Positions 7,195 through 16,714 of a DNA stretch of 64,000 nucleotides are shown piece by piece. Position 1 is the stretch's first letter. Each line of letters starts with the position of its first letter. The notes under the pieces were generated by a model. That model did not search any database. It saw nothing but the letters and a program-made list of their open reading frames with translations, and was not told the DNA's origin. The position numbers and the translations under genes are program-made. The DNA lies in NCBI GenBank assembly GCA_964508135.1, contig CAZDSU010000015.1:1-64000 (forward strand), given 5' to 3'. The DNA is from UBA6168 sp964508135 (GTDB taxonomy: Bacteria > Bacteroidota > Bacteroidia > Chitinophagales > Saprospiraceae).

Positions 7195-7653
7195 TTAGCC
7201 GATTTCGATGACCCGTGCGGGCTGTGGCTTGGCTTCCGGCTTTTTTTCCAAGATGACGTTCAGTACGCCGCTGTCGTAGCTGGCCTTGATACTGTTGGCG
7301 TCAATGGTCTCGGGCAGGTGGAAGCTGCGATTGAACTCGACGAAGCTGAACTCCCTGCGGGTGTACTTTTCGCCTTTGTTTTCCTCGGTGGTTGCCGACT
7401 TCTTGGCAGAGATGGTAAGCAGGTCTTTGTCCACCTTCACCTCAAAATCTTCCTTGGCGAGGCCGGGTGCGGCCACCTCCAAGCGGTAGGCGTCCTGCGA
7501 TTCGACGACGTTCACCGCCGGGCTTTTTTGCACAGCGCCGTTGCGGAACGAAACGGGGAAATCGTGGTTGAAAAACTCGTTGAACATGCTCTCCATGGAT
7601 GGAGCGTTGGCAGCTTTCCTGCCGTTGGTCGGAACAAAACTGATCAGGTTCAT
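7195..7653 (-). CDS. hsp20: Hsp20/alpha-crystallin family small heat shock protein
   Basis: 152-residue ATP-independent chaperone that holds unfolding proteins in the cytoplasm. The alpha-crystallin domain spans residues ~45-140: SPAVNVVESQDAYRLEVAAPGLAKEDFEVKVD, then LTISAKK, YTRREFSFVEFNRSFHLPE and SYDSGVLNVILEKK. The C-terminal ARVIEIG carries the I-x-I motif used for oligomer assembly. N-terminal arm MNLISFVPTNGRK. Length is usual for bacterial class A proteins. It is a single-gene unit with its own terminator; no heat-shock element could be read upstream. Confidence 0.93.
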   Translation of the reverse strand: MNLISFVPTNGRKAANAPSMESMFNEFFNHDFPVSFRNGAVQKSPAVNVVESQDAYRLEVAAPGLAKEDFEVKVDKDLLTISAKKSATTEENKGEKYTRREFSFVEFNRSFHLPETIDANSIKASYDSGVLNVILEKKPEAKPQPARVIEIG

Positions 7654-7855
7654 ACTTGTGGAATTTTAGTTTTTAAAATTTTGAACTTAAGGCTTTGAGG
7701 AAATGGAGTTGGTCAAATCCTCAAAACCCGATGACAATTCCACGCTGTTCAAACTGCGTTCCAGCCGATTTTTTCGGTTGAAATGTCGCAAAATACGTAA
7801 AACGTACTGCCAAAATGGCAATTTAAATCAAAAACGAATGCCATAATGGCAAAAA

Positions 7856-8911
7856 TCATTCTGTCGATATCATTGTCGTCACGTAGATATCCTTGTCAAT
7901 GCTAAAATAGTATCGGTCGTTGAAGTAACACAAGCCATAGAAAACAGCAGTATTGGGCATCGTGCCGGTGGGGTAAACGATGGTTTTTGCTTTTTTGAAA
8001 TCTTTGGGCATGAGGCTAAAGAACTTACCGGGCACCTCCTGCGTGAAGATGCTGGTGTCCGCCACCGTGACGTGGCGCAATCCCGAGCCGATGTTGACAC
8101 GCTCCCAGGAAAGGCCGTTGTCAATGCTCTTGTCGAGGTCGTAGTCCACCGTGCCCGTCATGTAGAGGTCGCCGAGCCAAGAGAAGCAGTCCTCTTTCCA
8201 CTGCATGAATTGTTGCGTTGCGACCCCGGCAGGCGTGATGCGCCATGCGCCCTGTTGCGTAGCGACATAAAAATTGCCGTTGCGAAAGCGCATGCTCTTG
8301 ATGACCCCATTGGCATTGGCATCCAGGTTGGTGAGGTCTATCCGCTTGATCATTTTTACCGAGACAAAAGCGTTGTGTTGAATATTCTGCTGGATATCGA
8401 ACAAAAACAGGGAGTAGTAACGGGCGGGCAGCACCTTGGCGGCCATGAGGAACAGTGTGCCATCAGCGCTGAATGTACCGAGGGAATTGGCCAAAGTCTC
8501 GATGTCGAGGGAATTGCCGGGGGGAGTGGGCAAGGTATCGGTCAACACTTTGAAGATTTCGGAGCCGTTGTTGGCCAGGTGGAACTCGACGACTTGCCGA
8601 TTCTGGGCATTGGTCGCCAAACGGACAAAAGTATTGTCGGACAGGGCCGGTATGCTGTTGGCGACAGGGAACGCCCTTTTTTCAATGATTTCCAGGTTGC
8701 TGTTGAGCCGGGCAAAGGAGTTTTCTGAAATGACGTACAGCTCGAAGGGCGTCGCATAGAGACCTTGAATATACGCATCTGACTTGTAGTCAACGAGTTC
8801 CCATTGGGTATTGCCATCCGGCTGGTCGTCGTCAACTATTAGTGGGCGTTGGCAGGAGAAGAGCAAAAGCGAAATGGCGAGCAGCGCCGCCGGGGCAAGT
8901 TTTGACTTCAT
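7856..8911 (-). CDS. Hypothetical lipoprotein, possible beta-propeller
   Basis: 351 residues. The N-terminus MKSKLAPAALLAISLLLFSC is a lipoprotein signal with lipobox LFSC. After it come repeated short segments in the style of beta-propeller blades (for example GLYATPFELYVISENSFARLN, GTFSADGTLFLMAAKVL, MRFRNGNFYVATQQGAWRI, and the SIDNGLSWERVNIGSGL segment, which resembles a BNR/sialidase Asp-box). No catalytic motif was recognised. It probably sits in the outer membrane or periplasm. The next gene upstream is divergent. Confidence 0.75.
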   Translation of the reverse strand: MKSKLAPAALLAISLLLFSCQRPLIVDDDQPDGNTQWELVDYKSDAYIQGLYATPFELYVISENSFARLNSNLEIIEKRAFPVANSIPALSDNTFVRLATNAQNRQVVEFHLANNGSEIFKVLTDTLPTPPGNSLDIETLANSLGTFSADGTLFLMAAKVLPARYYSLFLFDIQQNIQHNAFVSVKMIKRIDLTNLDANANGVIKSMRFRNGNFYVATQQGAWRITPAGVATQQFMQWKEDCFSWLGDLYMTGTVDYDLDKSIDNGLSWERVNIGSGLRHVTVADTSIFTQEVPGKFFSLMPKDFKKAKTIVYPTGTMPNTAVFYGLCYFNDRYYFSIDKDIYVTTMISTE

Positions 8912-9453
8912 GGCGTTTATTTATTTGTGCTGATGGAACCAAGGGCTAATGAAGGAGGGATTACAAAGGTATCGTTTTGTGGAAAATTAATGAGATTTGC
9001 AGCAACCATTTTCAGCTATTGCAGCACCTGATTTGGGAATTTGTGAATTGCGACTCCGTTTCCGATTGTTACTTTTATGCGAAAACGCATTTCAACATTT
9101 TGTCCCAAAGCAATCTTGCATGGTTTTAGCTATAAAAAATATTCTTCCATGAACACATCGAATTGGCGAGCAAAAAGAGAAAAGCGCATTGGCTCCAGCC
9201 ATTGAATCCTCAAAGTAAGTTTGTAATTTTGCTAAAATTCTTTCAAACAAACCTGAATTGATTTCAAATTTGGCCTTCTATTTTGTCCAAACAAAAAAAC
9301 CAAAAGGACTGCTCTGCCAACATCCCTAAAACTAACAAGTGCGATTTTAACGACAAACCATTGGTAGTCAATGCCTTAACGTCATCGGTGGAACTACTCA
9401 ACGGCCAGTGTTCAAATAATTACATCACTCAATCAATAATTCAAATTCACACC
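8912..9453. other. Divergent intergenic region upstream of the PKD metalloprotease
   Basis: About 540 bases between the divergent lipoprotein and PKD protease genes. An open frame from TTG 9283 joins the protease gene but does not look like protein. The only signal seen is a -7-like TAAGTTTG at 9216-9223. Confidence 0.5.
9216..9223 (+). promoter_or_regulatory. -7 element candidate for the PKD metalloprotease gene
   Basis: TAAGTTTG fits TAnnTTTG. The nearest upstream TTG triplets are 24 and 11 nt away, outside the best range, so the -33 box is weak. The leader would be about 225 nt. Confidence 0.35.
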
Positions 9454-12400
9454 ATGATTCGGTTTCTTACTACGCTGATAGTGTTGCTTTCCGTAACAAC
9501 TGTTTTTGCGCAAAAACCTGTCTTTCAGGGACATCCAATAAAAAATGGGTTGCACAAAGAAGTTGCTGACCAGCTCTACGACTGGGAGATTTACCAGATG
9601 GACGCAAAGGCTTTGGACGCATTCACCAAAGCTGCTGGCGACGAGTCGGCATTCATCCTTGAAATGGGTAACCATAATTGGGACATTCAGCTCCAAAAGC
9701 GGGACCTGCGCAGCCCAAATTACGTCCTGAGCCTTTTGACAGACGAAGGCGTAAAAACCTCCAAAGACTTTGATGGCACCATGACCTACCGTGGCCAAAT
9801 GCCCAACGAAGATGGCTGGTCGTTGGCATTGACCCTGAACGAGGAGTTCATCTACGGCTACTTCAAAGAAGGGAGTGAAACCTATTACATCGAGCCGCTT
9901 TGGTACTTCGTTCCGGGGCAGCCGAAAGACCAGTTCGTTGTTTACGCCGTTTCTGACGTGAAGCCCGACAATGTGCATAAATGCGGTGCCGAGGAAATGG
10001 AGGACAAAATGGAAGACCTCAGCCCTGACGGGCACATTGGCCACAACGACGACTACGCTGAAAAAATGATGGCCTGCAAAGAAATAGAATTGGCCATAGC
10101 CGCAGACCTTTCCATGTACAACTTCCATGGTTCCGTTGCCGCTGTCAACGCCTTCACTTTTGGCGTGATGAACAACGTGCAGACCAACTACGACAATGAG
10201 TTCAATGACGAACTCCACTTCAACATCGTAGAGCAATTTGTGGTAGCGCCACCTGCCACCGACCCATGGACCAACTCCAACGATGCCGGTACACTGCTCA
10301 ACAGTTTCACAAGTTGGGGGCCAGGCGGATTCTCGGCGAACCACGACTTGGGGCAGCTTTGGACAAAACGAAACTTGAATGGCGGCACGGTAGGCATTGC
10401 TTGGCTATGCGCTGTTTGCACCGCCAACCGTTACCACGTAGTCTCTGAGTTTTCGTCGAATGCTGATTTTATGCGGGTAATGACTGCCCATGAAATTGGC
10501 CACAACTTCTGTGCTTCGCACGATGCGCCCAACTCCGGCTTCATCATGCAACCCAGCGTGAGCACCAGCACCGTTTGGTCAAGTGCATCATTGAGCGCAA
10601 TCAATGGCTACTACCCAGGCAGGCCCTGTTTAGGCTCATGCTCCAGCTCGCAGCCGCCTGTCGCTGATTTCACAGGCACACCCACCACTGGCTGCAGCCC
10701 ACTGACCGTGAATTTCACCGACCTGTCCTCCAACGGGCCCTTCAGTTGGGTATGGACGTTTCCCGGCGGTTCGCCCGGCGCTTCCACGCAGCAAAATCCT
10801 ACAGTCGTATATGCAAATGCCGGCACCTACAATGTTACCCTAATGGTAACTAACGCGGTAGGCTCCAACACTATTACGAAAACGAACTATATCACCGTGT
10901 CGGCTTCTCCCACTGCTAATTTCACTTGGGTAAAAACAGGCTTGACCGTAATTTTCACCAACACCTCTACCAATGCCACCAGTTACCAATGGGACTTTGG
11001 CGATGGCAACACCAGCACGGCTACAAATCCGGTGTATACTTATGCGCAGGACGGCTTTTATGATGTGACTTTGAACGCTACCAGCCCGTGCGGCACCACG
11101 ACGTTCTTGACCACCATCCCAGTTTTCGTGGAACCAACGGCGGATTTTTCGGCTTCGCCAACCACTGGGTGTGCGCCACTTTCGGTAGGCTTCATTGACC
11201 AAAGCTCACTCAACTCCCTAACTTGGACTTGGGGCTTCCCTGGAGGCAACCCCAGCAGTTCAACCCAGCAGTTCCCAACGGTTTCATACGCCAGCCCCGG
11301 CACTTATACCGTTTCGCTGACCGTAACCAACCCGGCGGGTGTTGATACGGAAACCAAGACAGGCTACATCACTGTTGGCGGTGCGCCCACTGCGAATTTC
11401 ACTTTTGTGGTAAATGGCAGCACCGTTAACTTCACCAGCATCACCACCAACCCGCCCGGCAGCGGGCCGCTAGTGTACAATTGGGATTTTGGCGATGGGG
11501 GTAGCAGTACCCAGGCCAATCCTTCCCACACCTACGCCGCAGGCGGCAGCTACGGCGTCACGCTCACCGTCACCAACAACTGCGGCAACGCAGTCAAAGT
11601 GCTGTCAGTGACCATCCTCGTACCACCAACGGCTGGGTTCAGCGGGACAAACACAAGCGGCTGTGCCCCACTCACGGTACAATTCACCAACACTTCCACC
11701 GGAGCGAACTCGTATGCCTGGACATTCCCTGGCGGAACCCCCGGCACTTCAACGGCTCAAAACCCGACCGTTGTTTACAACACATCGGGCAACTACAATG
11801 TCACGCTCATCGTCACCAATCCGGCGGGATCGGACACATTGACCCAAAACAATTTCGTCACCGTGAACACCACGCCAGTTGCTGGTTTCACCAGCAGCGT
11901 GAACGGTACGACAGCCACGTTTACCAATACCAGCACCAACGCCACCAGCTACTCCTGGAACTTTGGCGACGGCGGCAACTCCATGAGCACCAACCCGACG
12001 CATACCTACGCAACGGACGGCGTTTACACCGTGGTACTCAGCGCCACGAATGCCTGCGGCACGGTCACTTCTTCACAAACAGTGACCATCGTGACGCCAC
12101 CCGTGGCTGGCTTTTCGGCAAACAACACATCGGGTTGCGCACCGCTCACAGTGCAGTTCACCAACCAATCGTCAGCCAATGCAACGACCTTCGCTTGGTC
12201 ATTCCCCGGTGGAAACCCAAGCACATCCGCTGCGCAAAACCCTAGTGTGACTTACGCAACGGCAGGCACTTACAACGTGTCGCTCACGGTGTCGAACTCG
12301 GCTGGCTCCAATACTTCAACCCAAACCAACTACATCACGGTGAACACCGTGCCCTTGGCTGGTTTCTCTAGCAGCGTGAACGGGACGATGGCCACGTTCA

Positions 12401-15237
12401 CAAACACCAGCACCAACGCCACCAGCTACAGTTGGAACTTTGGGGACGGCGGTACCAGCACGGCTACCAACCCGACGCACAACTACGCAACTGACGGGGT
12501 TTACACCGTGATACTTAGCGCCACGAACCCTTGCGGCACGGTCACTTCCACGCATACCGTGACCATCGTGACGCCGCCATCGGCGAGCTTTTCCGCAAAC
12601 AACACAACTGGCTGTGCGCCGCTGGCCGTTCAGTTCAACAACTTGTCTTCAGCCAACGCAACTACTTGGGCATGGACGTTCCCCGGTGGCAGCCCAAGCA
12701 CTTCGACAGCGCAGAACCCAAACGTAACTTACTCAACGCCAGGCAATTTCAACGTGACGCTCATCGCCTCCAACAGCGCTGGCAGCGACACCACCACGCT
12801 CACCAACTACATTCACGTACAAGGCCCGCCGGCAACCAGCTTTACCGTAGCGATCAACGTGTACGTGGCAAATTTCACAAATACCACCACCAACGGCACG
12901 AGCTATAACTGGAACTTCGGCGATGGCGGCAACAGCACGAACGCCAACCCATCGCATACCTACGCTGGCGATGGCACGTACACCGTGGTATTGACTGCCA
13001 CCGGCCCTTGCGGCACATCTACCGCCACACAGCAGGTCGTCATCAGCTCACTGCCAGTTGCAGGTTTTTCTGCTGCGCAAACAAGCGGTTGCGCCCCGTT
13101 CACTGTGCAATTCCAAGACCAATCGTCTTCGAACACCACAAGCTGGAGCTGGTCGTTCCCAGGTGGCTCGCCAGCCACTTCCACGGCGAAGAACCCAAGC
13201 GTAACCTACTCAACGCCAGGCACTTACAACGTGTCCCTGACCGCCAGCAACCCGCTCGGCATGAACACGGCCACGCAGACCAACTACATCACCGTTGGCC
13301 AAGTACCGACCGCTGGTTTCAGCAGTACAACGAACGGCCTCACTGCCAACTTCACCAACAGCAGCAGCGGCGCTACAAGCTATTCCTGGAATTTTGGCGA
13401 CAGCCAAACCAGCACGCAAGCCAACCCATCGCACACCTACGCAACGGACGGCAACTACACCGTTGTGTTGACGGCTACGAACGCTTGCGGTTCTGTGACT
13501 TCCACGCAAACCGTGGTCGCATTTACGCTCCCAACGGCTGGCTTCAATGCCAACGTGACTTCCGGCTGCGCACCATTAACTGTTCAGTTTGGCGACCAAT
13601 CTTCCGCCAACGCCCAGACCTTCGCTTGGAGCTTCTCCGGCGGCACTCCGTCATCGTCCACGGCCGAGAACCCGACCGTGGTTTACAACACAGCTGGCGT
13701 TTACACCGTGACGTTGACCGTCAGCAACCCGACGGGGCAGAATACTTCCACGCAGACCAACTACATCACCGTGAACACAACTCCGACCGCTGGCTTCACG
13801 ACCTCAATGGTTGGCACGACCGTGACGTTCAACAACACCTCGACCAACGCCACCAGCTACCTTTGGAACTTCGGCGACGGCGGCACCAGCACCCAGACCA
13901 ACCCATCACACACCTACACGACCGATGGAGTTTACGACGTGACGCTGACCGCCACCAATGCTTGCGGCTCTAAAACCGTCAATGGCCAGTTCACCATCGT
14001 GACACCGCCTACGGCAGGCTTCTCTGCTGCGCAAACAGGCGGTTGCGCTCCATTGGAAATGACGTTCAACAACGAGTCGTCGGCAAACGCCACCAGCTTC
14101 TCCTGGTCGTTCCCAGGTGGCACACCAGCCACCTCCACGCAGGAAAACCCGACAGTGACTTACAACGTAGCTGGCACTTACACCGTAACGCTGACTGTGA
14201 CCAACGCCGCTGGCAACGACACCTACACGCTGACCGACTACGTGACGGTTTTGAACGTTCCTTCGGCTGGGTTTAGCTCCAGCGTGAACTTGGCTACTGC
14301 GACATTTACCAACAACAGCAACAACGCCACGAGCTACAGTTGGGACTTTGGCGATGGTGAACACAGCACGGATGCCAACCCAACGCATACCTATGCCGTT
14401 GACGGCGTTTACACCGTGACGCTCACGGCCACCAATGGGTGCGGCGAAGCTGTGATGACTGGAATTGTTGTAATTGCTACTGCTGGCCCGCAAGCATTCT
14501 TCTCTGCCGAACCAACCACTGGTTGCGCATCTATGACAGTTACGTTCAACAACGAATCGTCTTCAAATTCGGAATCGTTCCAGTGGAGCTTCCCCGGCGG
14601 CTTGCCCGCTACCTCGACAGAAGAAAACCCCACGGTGACGTATGGCGCAGCAGCCACTTATGATGTGACGCTCACGGCCACGAACCCGCAGGGATTTGAC
14701 AGCTACACACAGACCGCTTTCATTGTGGTAAATGACGTTTCAACGCCTTCCTTTACTCCTGCTGTCAACTTCAACGTCGTCACTTTCACCAACACCAGCA
14801 CCAACGCCACCAACTACATCTGGGATTTTGGGGATGGCAATACCAGTACGGAGACAAACCCCGTACACAGCTACCAAAACGGTGGCGAGTACATGGTGAC
14901 GCTCACGGCCACCAACGAGTGCGGCTTCAATTCCACCACAATAACAATCGTGGCGGGAGACAACGGCGCAGGGGAAATCCCCGGCATCAGCCGCTTCGAC
15001 GTGTTCCCGAACCCGAACAGTGGCCGCTTCACCCTGGTGATGGAGGGCGCTCCGCAAACGGAACTTGAACTGACCTTCACGAACGTGTTGGGCCAGCGCC
15101 TTCTCACCGAGAAGGCCGACTTCCGCTCCGGTCGCCTCACGAGGGACTTCTCGTTCAGCCAACTGGCGGCTGGCGTGTACATCCTTCAGGTGAAATCGGG
15201 CGAGAAAGCCCTGTTCAAGAAGCTGGTCGTTGAGTAA
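9454..15237 (+). CDS. Secreted M12B-like metalloprotease with 18 PKD domains and T9SS sorting domain
   Basis: 1927 residues. A signal peptide (MIRFLTTLIVLLSVTTVFAQ) leads into a propeptide-like region and a reprolysin-like zinc protease with HEIGHNFCASHD at residues 346-357 (HExxHxxxxxHD, active Glu present). From ~398 to ~1840 there are 18 PKD domains of ~70-85 residues in nine alternating pairs. One type has GCxPLTVxF and WSFPGG; the other has WNFGDG. The last ~85 residues, starting FDVFPNPNSGRFTL, form a type A sorting domain for the type IX system, which would deliver and anchor the protein at the surface. The ATG at 9454 was chosen over TTG 9283 because it places the signal peptide first. 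A terminator follows. The likely role is extracellular protein breakdown or adhesion; the substrate is unknown. Confidence 0.93.
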   Translation: MIRFLTTLIVLLSVTTVFAQKPVFQGHPIKNGLHKEVADQLYDWEIYQMDAKALDAFTKAAGDESAFILEMGNHNWDIQLQKRDLRSPNYVLSLLTDEGVKTSKDFDGTMTYRGQMPNEDGWSLALTLNEEFIYGYFKEGSETYYIEPLWYFVPGQPKDQFVVYAVSDVKPDNVHKCGAEEMEDKMEDLSPDGHIGHNDDYAEKMMACKEIELAIAADLSMYNFHGSVAAVNAFTFGVMNNVQTNYDNEFNDELHFNIVEQFVVAPPATDPWTNSNDAGTLLNSFTSWGPGGFSANHDLGQLWTKRNLNGGTVGIAWLCAVCTANRYHVVSEFSSNADFMRVMTAHEIGHNFCASHDAPNSGFIMQPSVSTSTVWSSASLSAINGYYPGRPCLGSCSSSQPPVADFTGTPTTGCSPLTVNFTDLSSNGPFSWVWTFPGGSPGASTQQNPTVVYANAGTYNVTLMVTNAVGSNTITKTNYITVSASPTANFTWVKTGLTVIFTNTSTNATSYQWDFGDGNTSTATNPVYTYAQDGFYDVTLNATSPCGTTTFLTTIPVFVEPTADFSASPTTGCAPLSVGFIDQSSLNSLTWTWGFPGGNPSSSTQQFPTVSYASPGTYTVSLTVTNPAGVDTETKTGYITVGGAPTANFTFVVNGSTVNFTSITTNPPGSGPLVYNWDFGDGGSSTQANPSHTYAAGGSYGVTLTVTNNCGNAVKVLSVTILVPPTAGFSGTNTSGCAPLTVQFTNTSTGANSYAWTFPGGTPGTSTAQNPTVVYNTSGNYNVTLIVTNPAGSDTLTQNNFVTVNTTPVAGFTSSVNGTTATFTNTSTNATSYSWNFGDGGNSMSTNPTHTYATDGVYTVVLSATNACGTVTSSQTVTIVTPPVAGFSANNTSGCAPLTVQFTNQSSANATTFAWSFPGGNPSTSAAQNPSVTYATAGTYNVSLTVSNSAGSNTSTQTNYITVNTVPLAGFSSSVNGTMATFTNTSTNATSYSWNFGDGGTSTATNPTHNYATDGVYTVILSATNPCGTVTSTHTVTIVTPPSASFSANNTTGCAPLAVQFNNLSSANATTWAWTFPGGSPSTSTAQNPNVTYSTPGNFNVTLIASNSAGSDTTTLTNYIHVQGPPATSFTVAINVYVANFTNTTTNGTSYNWNFGDGGNSTNANPSHTYAGDGTYTVVLTATGPCGTSTATQQVVISSLPVAGFSAAQTSGCAPFTVQFQDQSSSNTTSWSWSFPGGSPATSTAKNPSVTYSTPGTYNVSLTASNPLGMNTATQTNYITVGQVPTAGFSSTTNGLTANFTNSSSGATSYSWNFGDSQTSTQANPSHTYATDGNYTVVLTATNACGSVTSTQTVVAFTLPTAGFNANVTSGCAPLTVQFGDQSSANAQTFAWSFSGGTPSSSTAENPTVVYNTAGVYTVTLTVSNPTGQNTSTQTNYITVNTTPTAGFTTSMVGTTVTFNNTSTNATSYLWNFGDGGTSTQTNPSHTYTTDGVYDVTLTATNACGSKTVNGQFTIVTPPTAGFSAAQTGGCAPLEMTFNNESSANATSFSWSFPGGTPATSTQENPTVTYNVAGTYTVTLTVTNAAGNDTYTLTDYVTVLNVPSAGFSSSVNLATATFTNNSNNATSYSWDFGDGEHSTDANPTHTYAVDGVYTVTLTATNGCGEAVMTGIVVIATAGPQAFFSAEPTTGCASMTVTFNNESSSNSESFQWSFPGGLPATSTEENPTVTYGAAATYDVTLTATNPQGFDSYTQTAFIVVNDVSTPSFTPAVNFNVVTFTNTSTNATNYIWDFGDGNTSTETNPVHSYQNGGEYMVTLTATNECGFNSTTITIVAGDNGAGEIPGISRFDVFPNPNSGRFTLVMEGAPQTELELTFTNVLGQRLLTEKADFRSGRLTRDFSFSQLAAGVYILQVKSGEKALFKKLVVE

Positions 15238-15260
15238 TTTATCTGCTTTGAAATAAAAAG

Positions 15261-15297
15261 AGGGGCTTCCGCCGTTGGGTGGAAGCCCCTTTCTTTT
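15261..15297 (+). terminator. Terminator after the PKD metalloprotease
   Basis: AGGGGCTTCC pairs with GGAAGCCCCT around a 10-nt loop, followed by TTCTTTT, 24 nt after the stop codon. Confidence 0.88.
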
Positions 15298-15343
15298 GGG
15301 GGCTAATGAGCAGAATTGCTACTTTTACCGCCAACAATCTTTT

Positions 15344-15793
15344 ATGAAAATGAAATACTTCCCCTTGCTTTTCCTACTGGTGATTTTTGCTTGCAAAAAC
15401 CAAAACTCAACACCGGAAGCGCCTGCCACACAAGATGCGGAAGCCCCCTCGCTTCCCGAAGGCTTCTCCGATTTTTACCAAAAATTCCACAGCGACAGCT
15501 TGTTCCAAGTGGAGCATATCGTGTTCCCACTGGAGGGCCTGCCCAACAATGCCGACAGTGCCATCGTGGCCGCAAAGACCTTCCGATGGACGCCCGAAAC
15601 TTGGCGGATGCAGCGCCAGTTTGACTTTCAGGTGAGCGAGTACAAGCGGGAAATTGTGCCATTGACAGAAACCATCGTTATGGAGCGCATCCTGCACCAA
15701 TCGGGAGAGTTTGGGATGGAGCGCCGCTTTGCCATTATCGGCGGGGAGTGGCACTTGATTTACTATGCAGGCGTGAACAGGTTGGCGAAGTAG
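15344..15793 (+). CDS. Small lipoprotein, DUF4348-like
   Basis: 149 residues. MKMKYFPLLFLLVIFAC is a lipoprotein signal (VIFAC lipobox), followed by a polar linker rich in Ala, Pro, Glu and then a domain starting GFSDFYQKFHSDSLFQVEHIVFPLEGLP. The FxxKFxxDxxFQxxxIxFPL pattern resembles DUF4348 of Bacteroides lipoproteins; that is from memory and not firm. The end, RRFAIIGGEWHLIYYAGVN, looks like a strand-rich fold such as NTF2-like proteins. The upstream ATG at 15344 is followed by another at 15350; either works. Function unknown. Confidence 0.7.
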   Translation: MKMKYFPLLFLLVIFACKNQNSTPEAPATQDAEAPSLPEGFSDFYQKFHSDSLFQVEHIVFPLEGLPNNADSAIVAAKTFRWTPETWRMQRQFDFQVSEYKREIVPLTETIVMERILHQSGEFGMERRFAIIGGEWHLIYYAGVNRLAK

Positions 15794-15841
15794 CTTCTCA
15801 GCCTTCAGTTCAGGATTTCTTTCCATCAATTTACCTAGAAA

Positions 15842-16657
15842 ATGCTTTCGAAAATCCTTTATATACCAATCGTACTGGGCGCTTTGACTTTCCTTTTGAT
15901 GGGCTGGCTGGCTGATAGCAGCTATTATATTTATGCCGTGCCATTTGTGATTGGGCTTGCCGTGCTTTACATCCTCAGCCCGCAAATTGACTGGTGGTGG
16001 TACCAGCGCCACCCGCCGGAACTGCCCGCCGGGCTGCGCCACCTCATCAATACGCAGTTGCCTTTTTATCAAAATCTATCCGTGGCCGACAAGACCCGTT
16101 TCCGCAACCGCCTAGCGATGTACATGGAAGCCAACGAGTTCATGCCGCAGGGCATGGAGACCGTGCCCCCCGACTTGAAAGGCGTCGTCGCCGCCTCGGC
16201 GGTGCAGGTCACCTTGGGCCACGAGGATTATTTGATGAACAAATTCGAGCACATCATCGTCTATCCGCATCCGTTCCCATCGCCACAGTTCCCGGACGAA
16301 TGGCATGCTTCGGAATTTTACGAAGAAGATGGCGTCATCATGTTCTCCGCCGAGCAACTGATGCCGGGTTTCATGCAGCCGCACCGCTTTTTCAATATCG
16401 GGCTGTACGAGTACGCACGGGTGTTCAAGCATTGCCACCCAGAAGTAGCTTTCCCGCACATCGGTGCGGAGCATTGGCCTGCGCTGGAACAAATCAGCGG
16501 TTTTCCGAAGGAAAAGAACATCAATTACATCGGGCTAAAAGAAATTGACCTGACGGCACTGGCGGTATCGCATTTTTTTGTGTTCCCGCAACGGTTCAAG
16601 GAGCATTTGCCAGAAGTGTACGAGGGTCTGGCGAAGGCGCTGGCGCAAAGACCGTGA
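15842..16657 (+). CDS. MtfA/M90 peptidase-like membrane protein lacking the zinc motif
   Basis: 271 residues. Two N-terminal membrane segments (~residues 5-22 and 28-46), then a cytoplasmic domain with the layout of the M90/MtfA family: LINTQLPFYQNLSVADKTRFRNRL, then ASAVQVTLGHEDY, HIIVYPHPFPSP and, near the end, LAVSHFFVFPQRFKEHLPEVYEGL. MtfA peptidases have an HEFAH zinc site; here the equivalent is GLYEYARVF, so both His ligands are gone, and the later Glu-bearing segment is SHFF. It is probably not a working zinc peptidase and may act by binding a partner. 57 nt separate it from the MFS gene downstream, so co-transcription is possible. Confidence 0.75.
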   Translation: MLSKILYIPIVLGALTFLLMGWLADSSYYIYAVPFVIGLAVLYILSPQIDWWWYQRHPPELPAGLRHLINTQLPFYQNLSVADKTRFRNRLAMYMEANEFMPQGMETVPPDLKGVVAASAVQVTLGHEDYLMNKFEHIIVYPHPFPSPQFPDEWHASEFYEEDGVIMFSAEQLMPGFMQPHRFFNIGLYEYARVFKHCHPEVAFPHIGAEHWPALEQISGFPKEKNINYIGLKEIDLTALAVSHFFVFPQRFKEHLPEVYEGLAKALAQRP

Positions 16658-16714
16658 CGAACATTTCTCGACTGACCAAAGTCCTATATCTTCATTTACC
16701 AGCATCAAAATAAA

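Noticed and set aside
9283..9453. Upstream extension of the PKD protease from a TTG codon
   Set aside because: The extra 57 residues are not protein-like and would bury the signal peptide; ATG 9454 is the natural start.
9433..10344. 303-residue open frame opposite the protease gene
   Set aside because: It runs antisense to a well-supported gene and has no family features; a composition artefact.
12531..13973. Open frames in other frames inside the PKD repeats
   Set aside because: Low-complexity shadows rich in His, Arg and Gln produced by the repeated PKD codons.
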